Source: Lachnospiraceae bacterium UBA1818 (GTDB lineage Bacteria > Bacillota > Clostridia > Lachnospirales > Lachnospiraceae). Taken from it: a stretch of DNA of 39,431 nt. Below the pieces are notes generated by a model, which was given only the letters and a program-made list of their open reading frames with translations, had not been told where the DNA came from and did no database searches. The translations under genes and the position numbers were made by a program. Positions 1-8,386 of the stretch are shown here, piece after piece. The stretch's first letter is position 1; the number at the start of each line of letters is the position of its first letter. The stretch is from assembly GCA_904419285.1 (NCBI GenBank), contig CAJFQZ010000031.1, positions 1-39,431 of the forward strand. The letters run 5' to 3'.

Positions 1-1
1 C

Positions 2-79
2 TGGAAATATAATCTTGATGATATAGATGTATCTGAAGAGGTTATCGTTGACACATTGCCGATCAAAAAGTCCAGTTAA
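2..79 (+). CDS. C-terminal fragment of an unknown protein (cut by window edge)
   Basis: An open frame enters from the left edge and runs for 25 codons to a TAA at 77-79. The visible end is acidic, then lysine- and serine-rich (it ends IKKSS). No family is recognisable in so short a piece. It would converge on the minus-strand small gene whose stop lies at 76-78, which fits a gene end, but a chance open frame of this length is also possible. Confidence 0.3.
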   Translation, partial: WKYNLDDIDVSEEVIVDTLPIKKSS

Positions 80-234
80 TTATCGAACGATGTACTAGGT
101 TCGTTTTTCTTATTATCATACAGTTTGTTAAAGTATTTCAGTAAGTTGTATAAAATAGCATTTATCCTAGAAATATCTGGTGTGTCAGATTCAACAGCGT
201 TTTTTATTTTTCCCTTTAAATCCATACTTTTCAT
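76..234 (-). CDS. small 52-aa protein downstream of the lipoprotein
   Basis: The frame starts at ATG 234 (or at an internal ATG at 225, which has better spacing to the AGGCGG stretch just upstream) and ends at TAA 76-78. The product is highly charged, lysine- and asparagine-rich, with no membrane segment; the middle (DISRINAILYNLLKYF) could form an amphipathic helix. It begins 8 bases after the stop of the lipoprotein gene on the same strand, so it is probably the last gene of the sigma factor-lipoprotein operon. I do not recognise the family. Function is unknown; coding status rests on the ribosome binding site, the position and the intact frame. Confidence 0.45.
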   Translation of the reverse strand: MKSMDLKGKIKNAVESDTPDISRINAILYNLLKYFNKLYDNKKNEPSTSFDN

Positions 235-242
235 TCCGCCTA

Positions 243-1376
243 TTAGTCGATTAAATTATCCGGGGAGAATGTCCACTCTCCTTCATATGGTGTGATATAA
301 TAGTCCCTAAAATCTTGTAATGATTCAAAACCTATAAACCCAACACCTTCTGTTCCCGTACAGAAATAATTTTCACCAGATACACCAGACCAGTATGAAT
401 ATGATCCATCCGGCATCCATGGATTCGGATCATAACTTAATTTTCCATTTGAGTCAACCATTACGTTCGAAAACATCACGGAGTAATAATAATCAAACGT
501 TCCATCTGGATTTGAAGCATTTATCTTATAGATAAGATAGACCTCGTTCCGAGGAGCTGCAGTTGTGCCTGTGGTATTCGTAGCAACGACGCAGCTGTCA
601 TAATCATAATTATTGACTGAATATCCATCTGTTCCCAGGCTGTCCGTCATCTGCTGTTTCATGTCTTCGATGCAGGATTCCGCTTCCTGTTTTAATTCAT
701 TTAGCCCTTCATCTGGTATTTCCTCAGGCGATGCCGGATATATATCTAACCCTTCAACTGTATATTCGCATGTATCGGACTCAGGGATCACACCGTAGCT
801 TCGGATACAGAATTCCTCCAGGCTTGCGCCGTCTCCTTCGTATGATGCAGTGATTGTAATAGTATCACCGTTTCTAATTCCTCGGTCTTTTGACAAAGTA
901 TAAGTGATATTGTCATAGCCACCGACTACTGCATATGAGCCATCGGATCCATATTCCAAAGATATTCCTTCGAAGAGATCTACTTTCTTCGGCTCTTCCA
1001 GTCCTTCAACTGTCACCTTCCAGCTGTCACCACTATCCTGTGTTAGTTGATAATCATACCCATCCAGTATTCCATCGTCATAAAGTATTGTAACTGTGAT
1101 CTCATCGCCGTTAGACAGACCTTCATCCGGTGAAAGTGAAACATCCACACCATCTTCTACAGCTATTGCCAAACTGAGCGCGGCTTCCTCGCTGCAGTTA
1201 TCTGCGAGCCAGTCTTCAAGCTGTTCATAATCACAGGAAGCATAGCCATATCCACCATCCGCACCGGTATACTCCAGTGTGATAAGTTCTTCTAAATCGA
1301 TCTTTTCTTTACTGCTGCAGCCAGCCAGTAACAGCGCACCTCCTGCGCAGATTAGTAATTTCATACATTTTTTCAT
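243..1376 (-). CDS. putative lipoprotein with repeated extracellular domains
   Basis: The 377-aa product starts with a short basic N-terminus, a hydrophobic stretch and a lipobox ending LLLAGC, so it should be lipid-anchored on the outer face of the membrane. Two tandem segments of about 75 residues follow (about 30-130 and 130-230). Each has an aromatic/Gly-rich strand (GGYGYASCDY; GSYAVVGGYDN), a middle motif of the type NGDEITVT / NGDTITIT and an end of the type VEGL. This indicates duplication of one beta-rich domain. The C-terminal part (about 240-377) is different and Tyr/Ser-rich. The gene lies 56 bases after the tethered sigma factor gene on the same strand and probably shares its transcript, so it may be a partner or an output of that sensor. 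No enzyme motif is visible and the role is unknown. Confidence 0.8.
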   Translation of the reverse strand: MKKCMKLLICAGGALLLAGCSSKEKIDLEELITLEYTGADGGYGYASCDYEQLEDWLADNCSEEAALSLAIAVEDGVDVSLSPDEGLSNGDEITVTILYDDGILDGYDYQLTQDSGDSWKVTVEGLEEPKKVDLFEGISLEYGSDGSYAVVGGYDNITYTLSKDRGIRNGDTITITASYEGDGASLEEFCIRSYGVIPESDTCEYTVEGLDIYPASPEEIPDEGLNELKQEAESCIEDMKQQMTDSLGTDGYSVNNYDYDSCVVATNTTGTTAAPRNEVYLIYKINASNPDGTFDYYYSVMFSNVMVDSNGKLSYDPNPWMPDGSYSYWSGVSGENYFCTGTEGVGFIGFESLQDFRDYYITPYEGEWTFSPDNLID

Positions 1377-1432
1377 GCCATCGTCCTTCCTTTCTTATTT
1401 TTTGCTAATATGACTTTTATGACGATATATTT

Positions 1433-3559
1433 TTACAGTTCTGTCCAGTCAAACGTGCTTAAGTCTATTGTCTCGTAGGATGAAAGGATATTATCAACCT
1501 CGGCTTTTGTGCTTGCAGCCCCGTCAACTGTGTACTCTCCCCAGTTTGATTCAACTGTCTGAAGCAATTCTATGGAACTATTCCCCATCTTATAGAATTC
1601 GTAAATGTGCGCATCTGCTCCTCCGCTTCCTGTCCTTTTTATAATCCCTCCGTTACATATTTCGACGATATTTCGGTATCCACCGGGAAGTACTAATTCA
1701 GGCTGGTTATCATGAAGCGCTAGTATATCTACGATATTGGGCTGCTCATTGCCCTCGTAGTCTGTATATGATTCAATTATGATCAATTCATCTGTACCGT
1801 TTTCATCAATATCAGACAGGGTATAATAGTACTTATTTCCAGAACCCCTCACAAAAAGGCCACTTTCATCTATATAAGATGTACCTGCTGGTGTATTCCA
1901 AATGCCTGACTCAGTCATGTTGATCGTCGAGTCATAAATAGCCCTGTTTCCGTTAAGTATATTGCTGTACTCATTGATTACAGTAGCGTATACAGAGCTG
2001 TCGAGGTTGGTGGCTTCTGTTTGCTCAGATGTGGTTCCGGGTAAATCTGAGTTGTTATCGCTTTGCAGGAACAGCCCCAGATCGTCTTTCCCGTATGCAG
2101 CATTAGTGTGCTCTTGAAATTCTTCAGTAAATGTATCTTGATCGACGGGCTCACCGTTTATGAGATACTCATATTCAAAGTTCAGCCCATCATCCGCGAT
2201 ACCTGTCATGTTTATGTCGAATGTATCTTCAGTTTCTTTAGTCCCATCGTATGAAACCCTTATGTATTCTTTATCCGTGCCGGCATCGCCTTGCAAAGTG
2301 GTCTCAACCCAGACTGCAGTTTCATCAGAATTATATGTAACATGGATTCCCATGCCGTCTGTATCTACAGAAGATCTTTCCTTGTATTCATCATATGTGA
2401 TACCGTAGTATTCCCAATCCTCTACGTATACGGAAGCCATTTCGATTGATGTGAGAAGCTGGGCAGCACCCTCACGGTAGGTATATAAACTAAATTCCTT
2501 ATCATTTGATAATATAGCCAGCTCATCAATTCCATCCTTATTGAGATCGATGAGGTGGCAATACTGCAGTAAGATGCTGCTACCGTTATCCATCCCCTGC
2601 AGAAGCGCTCTGTAAGCCTCCATGGCATTATCGTTAGTGTCCTGCTGCTCAGCTGTTTCAGTTACAGCATCTGGCTTTGTTTGATCTTTATCTCCTGAAT
2701 TTCCATTTAATCGGTATATCCCATATGCTGCGCCGCTGATAACGGCAACAAGCGTTATGCCGCTGATTATCTTTACTACTACGCCTTTCCCAGCAGCTCC
2801 GCCGGCCGCTTTCGCTGAAGCTGCCACTTTACCTGCTGTACTTCCTGCAGCAGATGAACCTGCAGATATGTTGGTTATATTTGCAAGCACTGCCGGATCC
2901 AGCTCCATTGCCATTGTATCCATTTTCTGTAAAAGGAAAAGGAAGAATCCAATTGGCGCAATCCCGTGCAGCTTGATATTTTCCCGTTTTTCAACTTGTT
3001 CAATTTTATTCTTTATACTCACTCTTCCATTATGGAGCCGCGTTTTAACAGTTGCTTCCGGGATTCCCAATGCCTGGGCAATCTCTTTTATGCTCATTTC
3101 CAGATAATAAAACATTGTCACAGTAGTCCGCTGACGGTCTGGTAATGAATCTAAGATTTCTTTAAAGATACGCGTTATTTCAGCATCATCCATCACTGCT
3201 TCGGGCTGATTGGATTTGTCCTGGTCTTCGGCTTCTTCAATGGGATTATTCTTTTCATCTGAATCCACAGAAAACAGCACCGGCTTTTTCTTTTTTAAGT
3301 AATCTAAGGTTACATTCCTTGCTATTGCCTTAACCCAGGCGCTATATTTAGACGGTTCCTTTAAATTTAGCAGGTTTTCCAGTGATTTGATGTACGTATC
3401 CTGGAGCAGGTCCATTACGGTATCTTCGTCTGACTTTATCATACATTTGATCGTCAGATACACCTGGCGATATGAATATCTGTAAAGTTCGGCAAATGCT
3501 CCCTGGTCCCCTTTCTGGGCAGCAATAACCCAGCCAGGATTAAATTCCTTTTTTTCCAT
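1433..3559 (-). CDS. ECF-type sigma factor fused to a membrane helix and extracytoplasmic domain
   Basis: The 708-aa product is far longer than a usual ECF sigma factor (about 160-200 aa). Residues about 15-95 match sigma region 2 (AFAELYRYSYRQVY, then LLQDTYIKSLENL and ARNVTLDYL). Residues about 135-190 match region 4 with its helix-turn-helix (LPDRQRTTVTMFYYLEMS, IKEIAQALGIPEATVKTRL). An Ala/Gly/Ser-rich linker leads to one membrane helix at about 261-285 (IISGITLVAVISGAAYGIY). The remaining roughly 420 residues should be outside the cell and hold two acidic loops of the DxNxDG type (DLNKDGIDEL near 340; DIDENGTDEL near 600), as in calcium-binding repeats of secreted proteins. The start is supported by AGGAGAG five bases upstream. 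Sigma activity and signal sensing would sit on one polypeptide. The lipoprotein gene follows in the same operon. Confidence 0.85.
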   Translation of the reverse strand: MEKKEFNPGWVIAAQKGDQGAFAELYRYSYRQVYLTIKCMIKSDEDTVMDLLQDTYIKSLENLLNLKEPSKYSAWVKAIARNVTLDYLKKKKPVLFSVDSDEKNNPIEEAEDQDKSNQPEAVMDDAEITRIFKEILDSLPDRQRTTVTMFYYLEMSIKEIAQALGIPEATVKTRLHNGRVSIKNKIEQVEKRENIKLHGIAPIGFFLFLLQKMDTMAMELDPAVLANITNISAGSSAAGSTAGKVAASAKAAGGAAGKGVVVKIISGITLVAVISGAAYGIYRLNGNSGDKDQTKPDAVTETAEQQDTNDNAMEAYRALLQGMDNGSSILLQYCHLIDLNKDGIDELAILSNDKEFSLYTYREGAAQLLTSIEMASVYVEDWEYYGITYDEYKERSSVDTDGMGIHVTYNSDETAVWVETTLQGDAGTDKEYIRVSYDGTKETEDTFDINMTGIADDGLNFEYEYLINGEPVDQDTFTEEFQEHTNAAYGKDDLGLFLQSDNNSDLPGTTSEQTEATNLDSSVYATVINEYSNILNGNRAIYDSTINMTESGIWNTPAGTSYIDESGLFVRGSGNKYYYTLSDIDENGTDELIIIESYTDYEGNEQPNIVDILALHDNQPELVLPGGYRNIVEICNGGIIKRTGSGGADAHIYEFYKMGNSSIELLQTVESNWGEYTVDGAASTKAEVDNILSSYETIDLSTFDWTEL

Positions 3560-4736
3560 TTTTTCTCTCCTGTGTGTAATAATAAATAGGTGTTAAATAA
3601 CTAAAATTGTATATTGTGATTTTTGTTTCTGTCTTATTGACGAATCAGATAACAGAAAGGTTCATTACAATTTGGGGAAAAATAAAAACATGGAAATCCG
3701 GAAAGACAAATAAAACTCCATCCGTGGTTATCCATGTTTCCCTCCCCTTTTATCCTTCTATTTATACTATACTGATTTTATCGGCTGTTTCAATAGAAAG
3801 CACGCAAGTTTAATCAACAAGTAAAAAAAACCGCGCAAAGCACTGTAACCTTATGAAGTCGCTACAGTAAAACCTTCATCTGTATTCCCAGTACATGCTC
3901 TGCTTACGTTCTTCAAGTTAATAAAATAGGGGAAAATTATACACTTTTTCCTTAAATTCAAAGATGTATTCATATTCAATTATTGGGATCTCGTAGTAAT
4001 TTTGTCACTTTCCAAAATTATATTAATGCTTTCAATCTCACGGATAAAACTATCATCATTTTTCTACAGGATGTGATTCAGGCAGGATTCTCCGAACAGG
4101 ATCTAGGAAAAGTAGTTCACCGAATCATACTCCTCGTTCATCAACAATACCGGCGACATTTAGTTTGTGGATGCAAGGAACAAAGGGGTAATATCCAACC
4201 TTACCACACGCATATTTTTATGGAACATAAAAAAGCGTGTAAATTTGAAGTAACAGAATGAGAAGCAGCAGTTTTAATATTAAGGGTATTATAGAGATAC
4301 AATGGGGAAGAATATAGCTGCCATAAAAGAGAATATTCAGATACAACTGAAAGGCGATTCAAAATATGCTCAAAGAACATCAGTACGGTACATGGGAACG
4401 TGCACAGGTGAGGCGGCGAAGAAACACAAAAAGTAATCATTTCGGAGAGATAGTAAGAAAATAAAACAAAACAACAAGCCCAGCTCAGAGGATGGCTCAG
4501 ACGCTCGGATATGATTATGCTTTAAGTGATTTTTTCTTTCAGCGTGCTATTCAATCGATTACTTAAAAAACTCGGTCCTACTTCGGTTTGTAAAGATTCC
4601 CTTAGAGCACATCCTCAAAAATTCGTTCAGGCGCAGAACTGCACATGACGCTAATGCAACTTTTTCCTCTTATTATAAGAGCTTAGAAGTGAGATTGAGA
4701 TGCTGTTTTGCCATTTTCCTACTATTTATCTGTCTA
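3560..4736. other. 1.2-kb AT-rich stretch without a convincing gene
   Basis: No intact recognisable gene is present. Several short open frames on the plus strand (for example 3983-4261, and shorter pieces to about 4570) are interrupted by stops, lack good ribosome binding sites and match no family I know. Base composition is AT-rich, unlike the core genes that begin at 4737. The likely reading is decayed DNA, possibly old mobile DNA, between an accessory operon and the conserved chromosome. The promoter of the sigma factor gene should lie at the left end of this stretch, but no clear -35/-10 pair stands out. Confidence 0.5.
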
Positions 4737-4919
4737 TCATACAAACTGATTCCTGTCCTTATCATATTCATAATCGATCATCTTCAGCTTATCCGTGATC
4801 TCCTTCTGATCCGCCTGCATATCCTCGCACAGCGCCTCAAGACTCGGATAGAAGTCCCTGAGCTTTGTGTTGACGACGCTTAAGAGGATCACGGGATCTC
4901 CCGGGAGTCCTGTATACAT
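4737..4919 (-). CDS. DUF4250 small protein
   Basis: This 60-aa protein carries the family signature: GDPVILLSVVNTKLRDFYPS near the start, an acidic middle helix, then IDYEYDKDRNQFV at the end. DUF4250 proteins are short cytoplasmic proteins of unknown function in clostridia. The ATG is preceded by AAGGAG at good spacing. That site lies inside the last codons of the cyclo-ligase gene, so the two genes overlap by about 30 bases and are probably translationally coupled. Confidence 0.85.
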   Translation of the reverse strand: MYTGLPGDPVILLSVVNTKLRDFYPSLEALCEDMQADQKEITDKLKMIDYEYDKDRNQFV

Positions 4920-5488
4920 TGTATCATCTCCTTTTCTGTAAAAATGATATCCGGCCGGATGTCGTACGGCCCGGACGGTATGCGCTCAGCGATCTGGACG
5001 GAAAAAGCGATCGCCGCCCGTCCCGCCTGAGGGTGAGAGGCAAGATATGTATCGTAGAAGCCGCCGCCGTATCCGAGGCGGTTCCCCATCCGGTCGAAGG
5101 CGGCTCCGGGCAGGATGATCAGCGCGTCTTTCGCGGGCACGGCTTCTGTCCCCGCTCTGCCTTCCGGCTCCGGGATCCCCCTGTATCCGGGGGAAAGTTC
5201 CTCCATGCTGCTGATATAGTAGAATTCCATCCTGCGCTCGCCGGTCACTTTCGGAACCGCTGTTCTCTTTCCGAGACGGAGAGATTCCGCGATGATCCGG
5301 GAGGTATCCGCTTCGCTTCCGTAAGAGGCATAGCAGAAGATCTCCCGCGCCGCCTGATAAAGGGCACAGGAAAAGAGCCGCTGTGCGATCCCGGCTTCTG
5401 CATGCTGTCTTATGCCGGGAGGCAGAGCCGCTCTTTCCTTCAGCTTAATCCGCCTAATTTCCTTTTTTGCTGCTTCCGTATTTTTCAC
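4889..5488 (-). CDS. 5-formyltetrahydrofolate cyclo-ligase
   Basis: The 199-aa product matches the 5-FTHF cyclo-ligase (methenyltetrahydrofolate synthetase) family in length and motifs. It has an N-terminal basic segment typical of the family, a central stretch LIILPGAAFDRMGNRLGYGG and the signature GYGGGFYDTYL used in ATP and folate binding. The enzyme converts 5-formyl-THF to 5,10-methenyl-THF with ATP in the cytoplasm, returning stored folate to one-carbon metabolism. The start is a GTG inside the end of the DUF896 gene (about 35 bases overlap) with only a weak ribosome binding site, which suggests translational coupling. It forms a three-gene unit with DUF896 upstream and DUF4250 downstream. 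Confidence 0.93.
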   Translation of the reverse strand: MKNTEAAKKEIRRIKLKERAALPPGIRQHAEAGIAQRLFSCALYQAAREIFCYASYGSEADTSRIIAESLRLGKRTAVPKVTGERRMEFYYISSMEELSPGYRGIPEPEGRAGTEAVPAKDALIILPGAAFDRMGNRLGYGGGFYDTYLASHPQAGRAAIAFSVQIAERIPSGPYDIRPDIIFTEKEMIQCIQDSREIP

Positions 5489-5678
5489 CGAGATTCACAA
5501 CCGTTCCGTCTTTTTCTTCAATATCAATATTATTGAGCTGGCTGCGCAGATTGCGTCTGACCAGTTCCAGATATTCCTGACGGAGGATCTTCTGTTCCTT
5601 CCGCTCTGCGTCCGTCAGTCCCTCCGCCTTTGACTTTCTGTATAATTCATTGATACGGTCTATCTTCTGTTTTTCCAT
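5454..5678 (-). CDS. DUF896 (YnzC-like) small protein
   Basis: This 74-aa protein begins with the family pattern IDRINELYRKSKAEGLTDAE, continues with EQKILRQEYLELVRRNLR and ends in a polar tail. DUF896 proteins such as Bacillus subtilis YnzC are short helical-hairpin proteins of the cytoplasm; the family has been linked to the SOS response in Bacillus, but its biochemical role is not settled. It is the first gene of the DUF896 / cyclo-ligase / DUF4250 unit and overlaps the next gene. Confidence 0.9.
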   Translation of the reverse strand: MEKQKIDRINELYRKSKAEGLTDAERKEQKILRQEYLELVRRNLRSQLNNIDIEEKDGTVVNLGEKYGSSKKGN

Positions 5679-5750
5679 TTAATAACACTCTTTCCTTTCA
5701 AAAGCTATACCGCATTATACACTATTCCGCAGGATTCGTCCAGAGCCTTG

Positions 5751-6113
5751 TCAGCTTGAATAGTTTTCAAGGAAGGCATACAATTCTTCTGCAGTCTCAA
5801 CATATTTTCCCTTTATGATCTCCTGCTGTACTTCTTCCGGAAGGTCTGTGAGCGGAATTTCGGTAAGCTCATAGATCGTTGTTTTATCACTCAGATATAC
5901 AGCCACATATCCGTAAAGTCCACACAGATAATATCCATCCTCCTGAACCGCATCTCCTTCCGTGGAAATACTCTCTGTCGTCGGTACTTCCTCTTCCGCC
6001 CTTGCCTCCTGCCTGTCCATCACATGGCGGTAGCTGATCTGATAGCCCGCAGTGAGCAGTACAACGGCGAGCAGAAGGACAGAAAAAAAGCCAATCACGT
6101 ATTTTGTCTTCAT
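5751..6113 (-). CDS. BofC C-terminal-like membrane-anchored protein
   Basis: This 120-aa protein has one N-terminal membrane segment or uncleaved signal (VIGFFSVLLLAVVLLTAGY), a short acidic linker, and a C-terminal domain of about 60 residues (YYLCGLYGYVAVYL, TIYELTEIPLTDLPEEVQ, ending YAFLENYSS). The pattern resembles the C-terminal domain of the sporulation protein BofC, and similar small proteins are common in Lachnospiraceae. In Bacillus, BofC modulates SpoIVB signalling; transferring that role here would be inference. AAGGAGG precedes the ATG. It follows the flippase gene by about 50 bases on the same strand, probably in one transcript. Confidence 0.7.
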   Translation of the reverse strand: MKTKYVIGFFSVLLLAVVLLTAGYQISYRHVMDRQEARAEEEVPTTESISTEGDAVQEDGYYLCGLYGYVAVYLSDKTTIYELTEIPLTDLPEEVQQEIIKGKYVETAEELYAFLENYSS

Positions 6114-6160
6114 GAGGAATCCCCTCCTTTTTCAATACAGTATTGGCTTTTTTCGATATT

Positions 6161-7855
6161 TTATTCAGCTTCTGCCTTCGCCTCTGGAAGGAGATGCAGT
6201 TTTTTACAGTATTTCAGAAGTCTGACACCCATCGGAAGATCCTTGATATCCTCTTCTGAAAGTGTCCCCAGCCGGAGGACCGCCACGATATACACTGCCA
6301 TAGCGACAAGAATAGACAGTACTGCCGGAATGAATCTTCCGCCGATCACCAGGGCAAGCAGAGAGTGCACTCCGAAGGTGACGATTCCCATGACCGCCGC
6401 GGCGATAAACGGTTTTACAAACGTATGTATGACGTCGATCCGGTATCCGCTGACTTTCCTGATCTTGATCTGGTTCAGGATACACATGCACAGGGAGAAG
6501 ACGATATTTCCTCCAACCAGCGCATAGACGTTCATGCGGAAGACCGTCATCATGATACAGAACGCTGCCAGATGTACGACGAGGGAGATGCCCGCGTTCT
6601 TTGCCGGCGCTGTCATACGGTTAAGGCCGTGCAGGATAGAGTTGGACACGGATGACAGTCCGTAAAGCACGACCACGATAGAACCCATCATGAGCAGCTG
6701 AGCCGGAGTGGCGCTGTCGTCGTTGTAAAGCAGCACCATGATCGGTGACGCCAGGACAAAGTAACCTACGCAGCTCGGGATCGCGATGAGCATGGTGAGA
6801 CGCAGCGTCTGGTTGATCTTATCGTTGACCTGCTGCTTCGTTCCATTTGCGACCGCGGCCGTCAGGCTCGGGACGACAGAGGCTCCGAGGGCATTCGCGA
6901 TCGCCATCGGAACATTGATCAGCGTGTCATATTTTCCGGTATAGATTCCCTGCAGGGCCATATACTCTTGTTCTACATACCCCTGGGAACTCATGATATG
7001 GTTAAATATCGTCAGGTCGATGATCTGATTGATATTATAGATCGCAGTGCTGAATACGATCGGGATCGCCGTGAAAAGAAGAGCTTTCAGAAGAGAAGAA
7101 TAACTCTCCACTCTTTTCGTCCTGTCATGCTTCAGCTGCCTGCGGATACCTCCGCGGTACAGCCAGAGAACGAACAGGACAAAAAGAAGGCCCGCAAGAG
7201 AACCCATGACAGTTCCAAGTGTGCTTCCTGCCGCTCCGTATGCCGGTCCCAGCAGCTCTTCTCCGGACGCCTCGCCAGCCCGCGTACCGATGCCGATCAG
7301 AACGCTGGCGCCCACAATGCTTACGACCGCATTCACGACCTGCTCAAGGATCTGGGAGATCGCAGTCGGGACCATGGTGCCAAGCCCCTGGAAATATCCG
7401 CGGATGACCGCCATCACTGCCACGATCAGCAGTCCCGGGGCCAGCACCCGGAGTGCATACACACTCAGAGGGGAACGCATCGCATAAGTGGAGATCGCGC
7501 CTGCCCCGAAAAAGATCGCCAGTGAGATCACCAGTCCCAGAGCCACTGCGAATGCCAGTGAACAGAGGAATACACGGAATGCGTTCCTTCTCTGCCGTAC
7601 AGCCATCCTCGCTGAGACAAGCTTGGAAACCGCGGTAGGGAGACTGAACGATGAGAGCATCAGCGCGATCGCGTAGACCTGATAGGCATAGCCGTAAAAT
7701 CCGTTTCCTTCATCGCCCAGTATATTGGTCAGCGGGATCCTGTACACGACGCCGATGATCTTTGTGAGGACCGCAGCCGCGGCCAGGATTGCTCCCTGCA
7801 CAATATAATCATCTTTTTTAGATCCCGTTTTTGTATTCTTAGGTGTTTCAGCCAT
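6161..7855 (-). CDS. SpoVB/MurJ-like polysaccharide flippase (MOP superfamily)
   Basis: The 564-aa polytopic protein has about 14 predicted membrane helices. It opens with a polar Lys/Thr-rich tail and a first helix with the family pattern GAILAAAAVLTKIIGVVYRI followed by PLTNILGDEGNGFYGYAYQV. Length and pattern match the SpoVB/YtgP/YkvU group of the MOP superfamily, which moves lipid-linked sugars across the membrane. Members act in spore cortex formation (SpoVB) or in vegetative peptidoglycan synthesis; sequence alone does not decide which. AAGGAGG sits upstream of the ATG. The BofC-like gene follows, which fits a sporulation link. Confidence 0.9.
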   Translation of the reverse strand: MAETPKNTKTGSKKDDYIVQGAILAAAAVLTKIIGVVYRIPLTNILGDEGNGFYGYAYQVYAIALMLSSFSLPTAVSKLVSARMAVRQRRNAFRVFLCSLAFAVALGLVISLAIFFGAGAISTYAMRSPLSVYALRVLAPGLLIVAVMAVIRGYFQGLGTMVPTAISQILEQVVNAVVSIVGASVLIGIGTRAGEASGEELLGPAYGAAGSTLGTVMGSLAGLLFVLFVLWLYRGGIRRQLKHDRTKRVESYSSLLKALLFTAIPIVFSTAIYNINQIIDLTIFNHIMSSQGYVEQEYMALQGIYTGKYDTLINVPMAIANALGASVVPSLTAAVANGTKQQVNDKINQTLRLTMLIAIPSCVGYFVLASPIMVLLYNDDSATPAQLLMMGSIVVVLYGLSSVSNSILHGLNRMTAPAKNAGISLVVHLAAFCIMMTVFRMNVYALVGGNIVFSLCMCILNQIKIRKVSGYRIDVIHTFVKPFIAAAVMGIVTFGVHSLLALVIGGRFIPAVLSILVAMAVYIVAVLRLGTLSEEDIKDLPMGVRLLKYCKKLHLLPEAKAEAE

Positions 7856-7888
7856 AAATGTCCTCCTTCAGCTGCAGCAGAGCCTGTC

Positions 7889-8386
7889 CTACCGCAGGAT
7901 GTTTACCTTCTGCATGATCGCGCGCTGCCTTTCTTCCATCACAAGGCGCTCTTCCTCTTCCATATGGTCATAACCGAAGAGATGAAGCATGCTGTGCGCG
8001 ATGAGAAATGCATATTCCCGTTTCGGGGAGTGCCCGTACTGTTCCGCCTGTGAGAGCACTTTGTCTTTCGAGATGACGATATCGCCCAGCAGCAGTTCGC
8101 CCGATTCCGGATCGAAGAGATCATCGCTCTCTTCATCGATGCAGGAGAATTCTCCAGGCGTATCGTATTCCACCATCGGAAATGACAGTACATCCGTGGG
8201 GCGGTCGATCTGGCGGAATTCCAGGTTCATCTTATGGATCTCCTCGTCTGTGGTGAGGAGAAGGTTCACTTCCGCCTCATAGGGGCACTGTTCCAGCTCG
8301 AGCGCCGCCTCCACAACGAGCCGGGCCGTCTCCTCCACATTAAAAGGCAGGGTCACGCTGCCTTCTTCTTCGATAAAAATGTTCAT
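7889..8386 (-). CDS. ybeY: endoribonuclease YbeY (rRNA maturation factor)
   Basis: The 165-aa product carries the family's zinc-binding signature HSMLHLFGYDH (H-x3-H-x5-H) near residue 130. The preceding segments (MNLEFRQIDRPTDVLSFPM, LLGDIVISKDKV) are also typical. YbeY is a single-strand-specific endoribonuclease needed for 16S rRNA 3' end maturation and ribosome quality control. The ATG overlaps the stop of phoH by four bases (ATGA), and the phoH-ybeY pair is a conserved gene order in Firmicutes. Confidence 0.97.
   Translation of the reverse strand: MNIFIEEEGSVTLPFNVEETARLVVEAALELEQCPYEAEVNLLLTTDEEIHKMNLEFRQIDRPTDVLSFPMVEYDTPGEFSCIDEESDDLFDPESGELLLGDIVISKDKVLSQAEQYGHSPKREYAFLIAHSMLHLFGYDHMEEEERLVMEERQRAIMQKVNILR

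Noticed and set aside
3983-4261. Plus-strand frame of 92 codons in the decayed stretch, briefly considered as a mobilisation-protein remnant.
   Set aside because: No relaxase or transposase motif can be pointed to and no ribosome binding site is present.
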